This document shows positions 15,988 through 24,963 of a stretch of 64,000 bases of DNA, in pieces (position 1 is the first letter of the stretch; every line of letters begins with the position of its first letter). Below the pieces are notes generated by a model. The model saw nothing but the letters and a program-made list of their open reading frames with translations, was not told the DNA's origin and did not search any database. Source of the DNA: DATIXJ01 sp963714795. Lineage in GTDB: Bacteria; Bacteroidota; Ignavibacteria; UBA10030; SZUA-254. Both the position numbers and the translations under genes were made by a program. Location: positions 496,001 through 560,000 of the forward strand of contig CAVQPS010000009.1 of NCBI GenBank assembly GCA_963714795.1. Reading direction: 5' to 3'.

Positions 15988-17850
15988 ATGCAGCGACGAG
16001 ATGACATACGAAATATCGCTATCATTGCCCACGTTGACCATGGTAAAACAACGTTGGTGGATCATATGCTGCGGCAAACCGGAACTTTTCGCGAAAACCA
16101 GGAAATGGTAAAACGCGTGATGGATTCGAATGAGCTTGAGCGCGAACGCGGTATTACCATCCTTGCCAAGAATACGTCTGTTTTTTATAAACATAAATCG
16201 CCAAGCGGTGAACAGCGGGTCGTCAAAATCAATATTGTCGATACGCCCGGCCACTCCGATTTTGCCGGAGAAGTCGAGCGAACATTGAAAATGGTCGACG
16301 GCGTTCTTCTGCTCGTCGATGCTGCCGAAGGACCGCTGCCCGGGACAAAATTCGTTTTGAAAAAATCATTGGAATTACATCTCCAGCCGATTGTCGTCAT
16401 CAACAAAATCGATCGGAAGGATGCGCGGGCGCATGTCGTGCTCGATGAAGTGTTCGAACTTTTTCTTTCGCTCGGAGCGAATGATCAGCAGTTAGATTTT
16501 CCGACGATTTACTGCATCGCAAAACAGGGCATTGCCAAAAAAGAATTAGAGGACGAAAGCACAAACCTCGAACCGTTGTTTGAAGCAATCGTCAATAGAA
16601 TTCCGCCGCCGCCGGGAGAATCCACTTCCCCATTCAAAATGCTCGTCACCACGATCGATTATAACGATTATCTGGGACGTCTGGGCATCGGCCGTATCGA
16701 TCGCGGAAAAATTCATATTGCTTCACCGATGAAAATCATTCACCGGGACGGACATATCGAAGATGCCCGCGTGACAAAAATTTACACGTTCGAAGGACTG
16801 AAGCGCGTTGAAGTCGAAGAAGCCTTTGTCGGTGACGTCATTGCCATCGCCGGCATGGAAGATGTGGATATCGGAGAAACGATTGCCGATGCCGCCGACC
16901 CGACACCATTGCCATTCGTTGCAATCGAAGAGCCGACACTGTCCATGAACTTTGTCGTGAATAATTCGCCGTTTGCCGGATTGGAAGGAAAATATGTTAC
17001 CACACGTCACCTCGGTGACCGTCTTGCACGTGAACTTCGCTCGAATGTCAGTTTGCGCGTTGAGTTGACCGATAGTCCGGATGTTTTCAAAATCAGCGGC
17101 CGCGGCGAACTCCATCTCGGTATTCTGATCGAAACGATGCGGCGCGAAGGATACGAATTTCAGGTCTCTGCTCCGGAAGTTATTTACAAACACATTGCCG
17201 ACGTTCTGTGCGAGCCGATCGAACACGTTATCATCGACGTACCGGACGAGTTTGCCGGCATCGTGATCCAGAATCTCGGCTCACGAAAAGGAATCATGAA
17301 AAACATGATTCAGTCGCAAGGCAATACCCGGCTTGAATTTAACGTTCCTGCCCGCGGCTTATTAGGTTTTCGTTCCGAATGCATGACGGATACCAAAGGC
17401 ACCGGAATTGTGCATCATAATTTCTTCGGATATGAGCCGTACAAAGGAGACCTTTCAACACGTCACAAAGGCGCTGTCATCCAACTGGAAGACGGTAATT
17501 CAACTGCATATGCCATGTGGAAACTGCAGGAGCGCATGACCTTCTTCATCGAACCGGGCATAAAAGTATATAAGGGAATGGTTGTCGGTGAAAATGCCCG
17601 AGACGAAGATATCATCGTTAATGTATGTAAAACAAAACAGTTGTCAAACATGCGCGCAAGCGGTGCCGACGAAGCGATCCGTCTTGAGCCACCCAAAATT
17701 CACTCACTGGAACAGGCAATCGAGTGGATTGCCGACGATGAATACATCGAAGTCACGCCGAAATCGCTGCGCCTGCGCAAACGATATCTTGATCATAATG
17801 AACGGTTGAGAATGTCGAAGAAAAAAGCCGTTGCAGTCGATACGGAATAG
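15988..17850 (+). CDS. typA: translational GTPase TypA/BipA
   Basis: The 620-residue protein starts at ATG 15988 (MQRRDDIRNIAIIAHVDHGKTTL), with AGAAAGAAG before it; an upstream TTG at 15964 falls inside the hairpin tail and is rejected. G1 (AHVDHGKTT), switch II (VDTPGHSDF) and NKID (VVINKIDR) are intact, followed by elongation factor-like domains and the TypA-specific C-terminal region (GRGELHLGILIETMRREG, FRSECMTDTKGTGI). TypA binds ribosomes near the factor site and acts in ribosome assembly and stress or cold growth. Monocistronic, with a promoter and a leader hairpin upstream. Confidence 0.95.
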   Translation: MQRRDDIRNIAIIAHVDHGKTTLVDHMLRQTGTFRENQEMVKRVMDSNELERERGITILAKNTSVFYKHKSPSGEQRVVKINIVDTPGHSDFAGEVERTLKMVDGVLLLVDAAEGPLPGTKFVLKKSLELHLQPIVVINKIDRKDARAHVVLDEVFELFLSLGANDQQLDFPTIYCIAKQGIAKKELEDESTNLEPLFEAIVNRIPPPPGESTSPFKMLVTTIDYNDYLGRLGIGRIDRGKIHIASPMKIIHRDGHIEDARVTKIYTFEGLKRVEVEEAFVGDVIAIAGMEDVDIGETIADAADPTPLPFVAIEEPTLSMNFVVNNSPFAGLEGKYVTTRHLGDRLARELRSNVSLRVELTDSPDVFKISGRGELHLGILIETMRREGYEFQVSAPEVIYKHIADVLCEPIEHVIIDVPDEFAGIVIQNLGSRKGIMKNMIQSQGNTRLEFNVPARGLLGFRSECMTDTKGTGIVHHNFFGYEPYKGDLSTRHKGAVIQLEDGNSTAYAMWKLQERMTFFIEPGIKVYKGMVVGENARDEDIIVNVCKTKQLSNMRASGADEAIRLEPPKIHSLEQAIEWIADDEYIEVTPKSLRLRKRYLDHNERLRMSKKKAVAVDTE

Positions 17851-17891
17851 CGTTTTTTTTTATGAACAATTTCTAACTTGGGTTTTCTGCC

Positions 17892-19076
17892 TTGAACTTT
17901 TCCCGGAGAACGGACTGGCATCGCCGGCAAAACCGGCTCGCCGATTGTCTTGAAACTCGCCGTAGTTCAGGCAAAACTATCATCGATCTCACTTCCTCCA
18001 ACCCCACAGAATGCGGATTCCATTATCCGCAAACGCCGATCGTCGATGCATTTTCGAATCCCGAGCTCGTCGATTATCAACCGGATCCTCACGGGTTAAT
18101 CTCGGCAAGAAAAGTTGTTTCGGATTATTATCAAACCAAAGGACAATCCGTCGATCCGGCAACTATTTTCTTAACGGCAAGCTCCAGCGAGGCATATTCA
18201 CACATTTTTAAATTGCTGTGCAATGTCAATGACGCGGTGCTTGTTCCACAACCTTCTTATCCGTTGTTTGAATATCTCGCACAGATCAATGATGTTCATC
18301 TTGAATATTATCATCTCATTTATGACGGCGGCTGGCACATTGATTTCGAATCGATGCGGCATACGATTTCATCGTCAACAAAAGCGATCATCCTTGTCAA
18401 TCCACATAATCCGACCGGAATGTTTGTTGAGCCTTCGGAATATTCGGAAATCCGGGAACTTGCGATCAAACATAATCTCGCAATCATCGTTGATGAAGTG
18501 TTTATCGATTACCCTTTTGAATCAAATCCGTCGTTCAATCAATCATACGTAACCGAAACTCAGGTTTTGACATTTACACTGAATGGCCTTTCGAAAATGT
18601 TGGGCCTTCCGCAGATGAAGCTCGGATGGATGATCGTCGGCGGGCCGCCAAAGATCCGACAGGAAGCCGTTTCCCGCATGGAAATTTTATGCGACACGTT
18701 TCTTTCGGTCAACACTCCGGTACAACTTGCATTTCCGGCCTTAATGAATGCAACACGCGATATTCACCAAGAAATCGCCCGACGCGTGAAGGCCAACTAT
18801 ACATCCTTACGATCAACTATTGAACAATCTGCACCGGTTTCGGTTCTGGAAAGCCGCGGCGGGTGGTACGGTATATTGAAAGTTCCGAATATAAAATCCG
18901 ACGAGCAATGGGCTCTTGATCTTTTAGAGAAACAGGGAGTGTATGTTTTTCCCGGGTATTTTTTTGATTTTGGGCGGGATACGTTTCTGGTGGTAAGTTT
19001 ATTGATTGAGGAAAAAGAATTTATTTCCGGAATTCAATCCATCCTCACGTTTGTACAAAAGGAATGTGCCGCCTAA
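17892..19076 (+). CDS. PLP-dependent aminotransferase class I/II
   Basis: A 394-residue fold-type I aminotransferase. The pyridoxal-phosphate lysine is in NGLSKMLGLPQMKLGW, and VNPHNPTG and IIVDEVFIDYPF are the usual cofactor-binding blocks; the C-terminal block GWYGILKVP follows. Substrate unknown; aspartate/alanine-type or methionine-type transamination are all possible. The frame has no ATG near its 5' end, so TTG 17892 is the likely start. It overlaps no neighbour, but its stop is only 5 bp from the convergent DUF2461 gene. Confidence 0.8.
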   Translation: MNFSRRTDWHRRQNRLADCLETRRSSGKTIIDLTSSNPTECGFHYPQTPIVDAFSNPELVDYQPDPHGLISARKVVSDYYQTKGQSVDPATIFLTASSSEAYSHIFKLLCNVNDAVLVPQPSYPLFEYLAQINDVHLEYYHLIYDGGWHIDFESMRHTISSSTKAIILVNPHNPTGMFVEPSEYSEIRELAIKHNLAIIVDEVFIDYPFESNPSFNQSYVTETQVLTFTLNGLSKMLGLPQMKLGWMIVGGPPKIRQEAVSRMEILCDTFLSVNTPVQLAFPALMNATRDIHQEIARRVKANYTSLRSTIEQSAPVSVLESRGGWYGILKVPNIKSDEQWALDLLEKQGVYVFPGYFFDFGRDTFLVVSLLIEEKEFISGIQSILTFVQKECAA

Positions 19077-19081
19077 TGGTA

Positions 19082-19804
19082 TCATTTTCTTTCGCTTGAA
19101 TTCCCGACCGCTGCATTCAAAAACCACAAGAGCGGCAATAGCTCGCGATACAGGGAAATAACCTTATCGGTAAACTTCGGGGAGAAACAGACTTCCGTTT
19201 TCCATGAAACGCCGGCATAGAATTGTTTATACTTGAGCCATTCGATCATCGGATGATCCGGACGAAATCCCTGCGGGTTTCTCTGTAGTTTTGACCCTTC
19301 CAAAATTCCGAACCGTTTCTTAAAATTTTTGTCACCGACAATCGAAAGAAACTCATCCGAGCGTGTTGCAATAGCAGAGCGAATTCTTTTCAATTGAATC
19401 CCGTCGGGCATGTAGATGCCGCCGCCGAGATAGATCTCCCCCGGTTCGACATGCAAATAATACCCGGCGCTCTGTTCCCAATGTCCTTTTGGGTGAAATA
19501 TCGCCGAGACATGAGTTTTGTAGGGAGTTTTGTCTTTACTGAAACGCGTATCACGATAAATTCGAAAGAGGCTTCGTTTCGGATTGAATTCAAATTCCGG
19601 AGCGATTGCCATCATCGGAGCTTGCAACGCAACAATCAGGGATTGCATCGGAAGTTTGACAAATTCTTCGTACTCGTTTTTATGTTTCGCAAACCAATCG
19701 CGATTGTTGTTTTTCTTCAGCCGCTGTAAAAAGGTAATGCCCTCTTTGGGAAAACCGACAAACGGCGGCAGGATAAACTGATCAATAATAGGATTGTGTT
19801 TCAT
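19082..19804 (-). CDS. DUF2461 family protein
   Basis: A 240-residue protein of the DUF2461 (TIGR02453) family, recognised by FLQRLKKNNNRDWFAKHKNEYE near the N-terminus, LFRIYRDTRFSKDKTPYKTH, and GGGIYMPDGIQLKRIR. No biochemical function is established to my knowledge. The ATG overlaps the murQ stop by 4 bp (ATGA), so it is coupled to murQ. Confidence 0.8.
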   Translation of the reverse strand: MKHNPIIDQFILPPFVGFPKEGITFLQRLKKNNNRDWFAKHKNEYEEFVKLPMQSLIVALQAPMMAIAPEFEFNPKRSLFRIYRDTRFSKDKTPYKTHVSAIFHPKGHWEQSAGYYLHVEPGEIYLGGGIYMPDGIQLKRIRSAIATRSDEFLSIVGDKNFKKRFGILEGSKLQRNPQGFRPDHPMIEWLKYKQFYAGVSWKTEVCFSPKFTDKVISLYRELLPLLWFLNAAVGNSSERK

Positions 19805-20775
19805 TGTACTCTGCGGGCTTGAGATTTTGGATTTGTGGATGATTCAAGTGCGTTTCTTACATGACCATCTGCCATCGCCAGGCGTCTTCTTGCTTCTGAA
19901 GCAGAAACATCTTTTTTTATCATGACAAGAGCGGTTTTCACATGTCCATTCGCCCGCAATAAATAATCGGCTGCGGTTTGGTAATTAATACCGGTTGTTG
20001 CCATTAGAATGCGCTTAGCGCGCTCTTCAAGTTTTTTACTATTCAGCTTGAGGTCGACCATCATGTTTTTATACACTTTTCCGATCTGAATCATTGAAGC
20101 CGTTGTCAGCATATTGAGAACTAGTTTTTGAGCCGTTCCGGCCTTCATGCGCGTAGAGCCGGTAATCACCTCCGGACCAACCACAGCACAAATGGCAACA
20201 TCAACAACGGAAGAAATGTGCCGGAATTCTTTTTTCTTAAAGAGACTTCGGGAATTGGTGGTGACAAAAATTGTTTTGGCACCTTTTCGTTTAGCTTCGC
20301 TCAACGCAGCAACGACAAACGGCGTTCGCATGCTTGCGGCAATGCCACACACAACATCATTTACTCCGATTTTATTTTTTCGAATTGCATCAATCCCATC
20401 CCCGGTACGATCTTCTGCTCCCTCTTGAGACCGAAACACTGCTTTCTTACCGCCTGCAATAAGCCCCTGAATCATGTTTGGGTTTGATCCAAAAGTCGGC
20501 GGACATTCTGCGGCGTCAAGAATACCGAGCCGGCCGCTCGTTCCGGCACCGACATACAATAATCTGCCACCCTGTTTCAATGAGCGGACCACTATTGCCA
20601 CAGCGCGTGCAATGTATGGAATTTCTTTTTTTACTGCCCGCGCAACTTTCTGGTCTTCCGCATTGATAATATGTAAGATTTTTTTCACATCCAGTGCATC
20701 AATAGAGCGGCTGGCAATATTTTCCTGTTCGGTGGTCAGATATCCCAGTTGGTTAAAGAGTAATTTCGTTTTCAT
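19801..20775 (-). CDS. murQ: N-acetylmuramic acid 6-phosphate etherase
   Basis: The 324-residue product starts at ATG 20775 (MKTKLLFNQLG); upstream in-frame codons (to 20850) run back into the rsmG gene and are not used. The SIS-domain block YVGAGTSGRLGILDAAECPPTF and the GAEDR motif, which carries a catalytic Glu, identify MurQ. It cleaves the D-lactyl ether of MurNAc-6-phosphate to give GlcNAc-6-phosphate and lactate in cell-wall recycling. It is downstream of rsmG with a 10-bp gap. No anhydro-MurNAc kinase gene is in view. Its position after rsmG is unusual, because parA/parB are often found there. Confidence 0.85.
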   Translation of the reverse strand: MKTKLLFNQLGYLTTEQENIASRSIDALDVKKILHIINAEDQKVARAVKKEIPYIARAVAIVVRSLKQGGRLLYVGAGTSGRLGILDAAECPPTFGSNPNMIQGLIAGGKKAVFRSQEGAEDRTGDGIDAIRKNKIGVNDVVCGIAASMRTPFVVAALSEAKRKGAKTIFVTTNSRSLFKKKEFRHISSVVDVAICAVVGPEVITGSTRMKAGTAQKLVLNMLTTASMIQIGKVYKNMMVDLKLNSKKLEERAKRILMATTGINYQTAADYLLRANGHVKTALVMIKKDVSASEARRRLAMADGHVRNALESSTNPKSQARRVQ

Positions 20776-20785
20776 GTAAAACAAA

Positions 20786-21502
20786 TTATGGTTGAATAAT
20801 GACAATTTTTTTATCGGCAACATCTTCGGCATTTGCACCCTTAAATGCAATCGGGATGATTTCGATGGATTTCGGACGATATTTTATTTGAACGGTTTTC
20901 ATTTCTTCGTCCAGCACTCCGCCCTTCATCAGAACAAGCGATCCCTGAACTATTGTTTTCTTTTCGAACCGATCAAATTGGTCTTTTGATATATCGTTGC
21001 CGGAGAGTTTCAGGAACGGAGAGCCCCAGAGAACAATATCTTTGGCCGGACCAACCGCTCGCGCAAGAACATAATCGAATTTCCCTTGCAGTGTATTTTT
21101 TTTTCCCTCTGTTTCCGCCCGACCCACAATCGTTTCGACATTTTTTAAACCGAGTTTCGAAAGTATCTCATCAACCGCAACGATTTTCTTTTGAATGGAA
21201 TCCATCAAAACAAACTTGCAATCGGGCAAACAGATAGCAAGCGGAATTCCGGGAAAACCTCCGCCCGTTCCCAGGTCGAGGATCGTTGCCGGCCGAACGA
21301 AATTGCGGACAAAAAGAATGGACAACGACGCTAAAACATGTTTATTCCAGATATTCGCCTCGTCGTTGCGAGAGATCAAATTAATATTTTTATTCAATAG
21401 CAAAAAATTAATTACGAATAAACGGAGTTTATCAACACACTCTTCTGTGATTTTAACACCATTTTCTCCTGCAATTTCTTTTATTCTAGTTCCCGGATCC
21501 AT
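20786..21502 (-). CDS. rsmG: 16S rRNA (guanine527-N7)-methyltransferase
   Basis: The 238-residue protein has the SAM-binding block TILDLGTGGGFPGIPLAI and the family motif ISRNDEANIWNKHVLASL. It methylates G527 of 16S rRNA in the 530 loop, the site linked to streptomycin response. ATG at 21502 follows a 25-bp intergenic gap from mnmG that is filled by a parS-like palindrome. Probably co-transcribed with mnmG. Confidence 0.9.
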   Translation of the reverse strand: MDPGTRIKEIAGENGVKITEECVDKLRLFVINFLLLNKNINLISRNDEANIWNKHVLASLSILFVRNFVRPATILDLGTGGGFPGIPLAICLPDCKFVLMDSIQKKIVAVDEILSKLGLKNVETIVGRAETEGKKNTLQGKFDYVLARAVGPAKDIVLWGSPFLKLSGNDISKDQFDRFEKKTIVQGSLVLMKGGVLDEEMKTVQIKYRPKSIEIIPIAFKGANAEDVADKKIVIIQP

Positions 21503-21511
21503 TCTTGAAAG

Positions 21512-21525
21512 TTTTCACGTGAAAC
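21512..21525. promoter_or_regulatory. parS: parS-like site between rsmG and mnmG
   Basis: TTTTCACGTGAAAC matches 13 of 14 bases of the conserved ParB-binding palindrome GTTTCACGTGAAAC. It fills the intergenic gap between the mnmG stop (21528) and the rsmG start (21502). It lies about 6.5 kb from the dnaA-proximal origin candidate. Confidence 0.75.
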
Positions 21526-21527
21526 GA

Positions 21528-23441
21528 TTATCGTAAGTGAACCATGAGAACGGAGACATCCGCCGATGTAACTCCGCTTATTCTCGATGCCTGACCAATT
21601 GATGACGGCTTGATTTTCTTTAACTTTTCTTTTCCTTCGGCCGACAGGGCATTGATCGAAGAAAAATCAAACTCGGAAGGAATTGAGAGACTTTCGTATT
21701 TTACAAACCTTTTGATCTCTTCTTCCTGCCGATTTATGTAGCCGTTATATTTTATCTCGATCTCGATCTGTTCAATAATTTCATCAATGAATTTTGTACT
21801 CTTCAATTCAAATAGTTTTTTCGAATACGATTCTGATCGAATATTTTCGAGACGAAAAAGGTCTGATGTTTTGACCTCCGACCTTCGCGCAAGCTGAATC
21901 AACTTGTCGCTTTGACTGATCTTTGATGACGATACATTTTCAAGATAACCATTTATTTGATCCGGTGAGACAGAATATTCCTGAAAGAATTTGATTCCCT
22001 CTTTTATTAACTCTTCTTTCTTCAATAGCTTTTCATATACTTCCGGAGGAATCAATCCCAATTCGCGCCCCATCTTCATCAACCGGCGGTCCGCATTATC
22101 TTGCCGTAAAACAAGTCTGTACTCGGCTCGCGAAGTAAACATCCGGTATGGTTCTTCGGTGCTTTTATTAATAAGATCATCAATGAGTACACCAATATAC
22201 GCATCGGAACGTCTTAGGATAAATTCATCATCACCTTTTACTTTGAGCGCGGCGTTTATTCCGGCAACTAACCCTTGCGCAGCAGCTTCTTCATAGCCGG
22301 ACGTGCCATTTATTTGTCCGGCAAAGAAAAGCCCTGCAACTTTTTTTGTTTCAAGAGTATGCTTTAACTGATGGGGCGGGAAGAAATCATATTCGACCGC
22401 ATATCCGGGTCGCAGCATTTTGACATTTTCGAGTCCTTGAATAGTTTGCAATCCCAACAGCTGAATATCTTCAGAAAGACTTGTCGAAAAACCATTTACA
22501 TACGCTATGTGTGTATTATAGCCTTCTTGCTCGATGAAGATTTGATGACTATCCTTATTCGAAAATCTAACTATTTTATCTTCGATGGACGGACAATACC
22601 GGGGGCCAACGCCCTTAATTCTTCCCGAAAACATCGGCGAGTCTTTAAACCCTTCACTTAAGACACTATGCGTCTTTTGGTTCGTATGTGTCAAGTACAT
22701 TGAAATGAGCTTGTTGTTGATCTCACTATTTTGATAAGAAAATGGTTGCGGGATTTTATCGCTTTGTTGTTCTTCCATCTTATTCAAATCGACGCTTCTA
22801 AAATCGACACGGGGCGGAGTTCCGGTCTTTAATCTTCCGGAAATAAAACCGAGCTTCTCCAATTGCTCTGTTATTCCGCTTGATGAGTTTTCGTTGAATC
22901 GGCCTCCGGATTTTGTATTTAACCCGGTATGCATTATAGCTCTGAGAAAAGTACCAGCGCAGATGACAAGGGATTTACATGAAAATTGATCACCCGAATT
23001 CGTCGAAATTCCTATTATCTTAAGACCTTTACTTTGCTCTTTAACGTGTATCTCGTTCAAAGAACCTTGAAATATATTAAGTGTGTTTTCTAATTTTAAC
23101 CTTCTTAAAGCTTCTTGTGCATACCATTCTCTGTCACTTTGACATCTTGGAGACCAAACCGCTGGCCCCTTAGATTTATTAAGAACGCGAAACTGAATCC
23201 CGGTTGCATCCGCGATTTTACCCATTTCTCCGCCTACAGCATCAATTTCTCTAACTAAGTGCCCCTTTGCTGTACCTCCGATTGCCGGGTTACAGGACAT
23301 TCTTCCAATTGATTCCAAAGACATTGTCATGAGCAATGTGGGACACCCCATCCTTGCGCTTGCCAGTGATGCCTCAATTCCAGCGTGTCCGCCCCCTATA
23401 ACTATCACATCGTACGATTTCAGTTTAATATTCCTTTGCAA
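21528..23441 (-). CDS. mnmG: tRNA uridine-5-carboxymethylaminomethyl modification protein MnmG
   Basis: The product is about 637 residues and starts YDVIVIGGGHAGIEASLA, the FAD-binding site; GYEEAAAQGLVAGINAALK and the C-terminal helical region are also present. With MnmE it modifies U34 in tRNAs. The frame has no ATG near its start. Candidates are TTG at 23471 (overlaps mnmE and contains parS), TTG at 23441, and CTG at 23423, which has AAAGGA 8 nt before it and gives MKSYDVIVIGGG. I give TTG 23441 as a compromise. It is the second gene of the mnmE-mnmG-rsmG group. Confidence 0.88.
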   Translation of the reverse strand: MQRNIKLKSYDVIVIGGGHAGIEASLASARMGCPTLLMTMSLESIGRMSCNPAIGGTAKGHLVREIDAVGGEMGKIADATGIQFRVLNKSKGPAVWSPRCQSDREWYAQEALRRLKLENTLNIFQGSLNEIHVKEQSKGLKIIGISTNSGDQFSCKSLVICAGTFLRAIMHTGLNTKSGGRFNENSSSGITEQLEKLGFISGRLKTGTPPRVDFRSVDLNKMEEQQSDKIPQPFSYQNSEINNKLISMYLTHTNQKTHSVLSEGFKDSPMFSGRIKGVGPRYCPSIEDKIVRFSNKDSHQIFIEQEGYNTHIAYVNGFSTSLSEDIQLLGLQTIQGLENVKMLRPGYAVEYDFFPPHQLKHTLETKKVAGLFFAGQINGTSGYEEAAAQGLVAGINAALKVKGDDEFILRRSDAYIGVLIDDLINKSTEEPYRMFTSRAEYRLVLRQDNADRRLMKMGRELGLIPPEVYEKLLKKEELIKEGIKFFQEYSVSPDQINGYLENVSSSKISQSDKLIQLARRSEVKTSDLFRLENIRSESYSKKLFELKSTKFIDEIIEQIEIEIKYNGYINRQEEEIKRFVKYESLSIPSEFDFSSINALSAEGKEKLKKIKPSSIGQASRISGVTSADVSVLMVHLR

Positions 23442-23442
23442 A

Positions 23443-23456
23443 GTTCCACGTGAAAC
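23443..23456. promoter_or_regulatory. parS: parS-like site between mnmE and mnmG
   Basis: GTTCCACGTGAAAC matches 13 of 14 bases of the ParB-binding consensus, with the CACGTG core intact. It starts one base into the mnmE stop codon and ends near the mnmG start. Together with the site at 21512, two such palindromes flank mnmG. Confidence 0.75.
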
Positions 23457-24844
23457 TATTTGCCGATACAAAAATTTGAAAAAATGTTGTTCAAGATTTC
23501 TTCGTCAGTAACAACCCCAATGATTGATTCCAATTTACCAATAGCAATTCTTAAGTCAGAAATTACGAATTCGTTGCTCATTTTATTATCTACAGATTTT
23601 AAGGCAGAATTTATAAATCCGTTTGCCTCTTTTAGACAATTAAAATGGCGAAGGTTTGTTAGAATCACGCTGTCTGTACCTTCTGGTAAGTCTTTGAATT
23701 TTGAGTTTTCAAGCAATTTTCTTTTCAGCTCCTTGATTCCAAATCCGGTCTTTGCGGAAAGAAAAACTGAACTCTCTCCAACTAATTGATCCTCGGTTTT
23801 CGATGGATCAAAACCAATTAAATCGAATTTATTAAATACTGTTATGATTTTAGAACTCCTGGGAAGAAGGTTTTCAATATTTTCAACACTAAATTGTCGA
23901 CTGCCTACCTCGGTACAATTTTTTACTAAAATTGCAATGTCCGACTTTTGAATCTCTCCATAAGTTCTCTTGATTCCTTCTTTTTCAACAATATCTTCAC
24001 TCCTTCGAATTCCTGCCGTATCAATAACGTTAAAAATTACTCCTTCTATTGAAATATGTTCCTCAATAGAATCCCGGGTTGTTCCCTCAACGGGGGTAAC
24101 AATTGCCCGGTAATTATCAATTAAACAATTGAAAATGCTAGACTTACCAACATTGGGTTCACCAAGAATAACAACCCGAATACCTTCTTTGGATAATCTG
24201 CCGGATTCATAAGAATCAATCATTTCATCAAGTTGATCCTTAATTAAATGAATTTCCTTTTCCACCTTTTCAGAATTTATATATCCTATCTCTTCTTCAA
24301 CAAAATCAAGTTCCACTTCCAGAAGAGTGCAAACATCAATAAGTTTTTCCTTAAGAAACTGTATTTTGTGAGATAATCTTCCTTCAAGCTGAGAAATAGA
24401 AATTTGATGGGCATATTCCGAAGAAGAATGTATGAGATCGGCAACTGCCTCGGCTTGCGCCAAGTCAATTCTCCCATTTAGAAAAGCGCGTTTAGTGAAT
24501 TCGCCGGGCTCAGCTTGACGGGCACCGGAATCAATCAAACGTTCTATTATCTTCTTTACTATGTAGCTGCCGCCGTGACAACTAATCTCAACCGTGTTCT
24601 CCCCTGTATATGAATGAGGTTCCCGAAAAATTGTAACAACAACTTCGTCAATTTTTTTTCTTTTTTCGCCAAAAAATACTCCATAATGTGCGGTGTGACT
24701 TTTAGACTGATCTAAAGAAACCTTCCCATGGAAGGATTTATCGACGACAACGAAGGCGTTTTTTCCGCTAACGCGTATAACAGCAATTCCTCCTTCTCCG
24801 ACGGGAGTGGCGAGGGCGGCAATGACATCGTCTGGTGAGTTCAT
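23456..24844 (-). CDS. mnmE: tRNA modification GTPase MnmE
   Basis: The 462-residue protein has the N-terminal THF-binding domain, a G domain (GEPNVGKSSIFN, VIDTAGIR, NKFDLI) in the middle and the required C-terminal Cys motif (FCIGK). It works with MnmG in U34 modification of tRNAs and has potassium-dependent GTPase activity. The ATG at 24844 has no clear ribosome site. It follows the yidC terminator and probably has its own promoter or receives read-through. Confidence 0.93.
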   Translation of the reverse strand: MNSPDDVIAALATPVGEGGIAVIRVSGKNAFVVVDKSFHGKVSLDQSKSHTAHYGVFFGEKRKKIDEVVVTIFREPHSYTGENTVEISCHGGSYIVKKIIERLIDSGARQAEPGEFTKRAFLNGRIDLAQAEAVADLIHSSSEYAHQISISQLEGRLSHKIQFLKEKLIDVCTLLEVELDFVEEEIGYINSEKVEKEIHLIKDQLDEMIDSYESGRLSKEGIRVVILGEPNVGKSSIFNCLIDNYRAIVTPVEGTTRDSIEEHISIEGVIFNVIDTAGIRRSEDIVEKEGIKRTYGEIQKSDIAILVKNCTEVGSRQFSVENIENLLPRSSKIITVFNKFDLIGFDPSKTEDQLVGESSVFLSAKTGFGIKELKRKLLENSKFKDLPEGTDSVILTNLRHFNCLKEANGFINSALKSVDNKMSNEFVISDLRIAIGKLESIIGVVTDEEILNNIFSNFCIGK

Positions 24845-24910
24845 GAATTAATGGTAATCATTGGGAGAGTAATTTATGAAACCCTGAAGATAAAAACAAA
24901 GGAAACAAAA

Positions 24911-24935
24911 AAGCCCCACTTTCTTGGTGGGGCTT
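24911..24935 (-). terminator. intrinsic terminator after yidC
   Basis: A 9-bp stem (AAGCCCCAC / GTGGGGCTT) with a 7-nt loop. The minus strand then has TTTTTT. It lies between the yidC stop (24964) and the mnmE start (24844), so it ends the rpmH-rnpA-yidD-yidC operon. Confidence 0.8.
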
Positions 24936-24963
24936 GGCAAAAACGAACTTCGCTTATTTTGCT

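Noticed and set aside
17020..17042. parS-like TTGCACGTGAACTT inside typA
   Set aside because: Only the CACGTG core and a few flanking bases match, and the codons fit conserved TypA protein sequence, so chance is enough.
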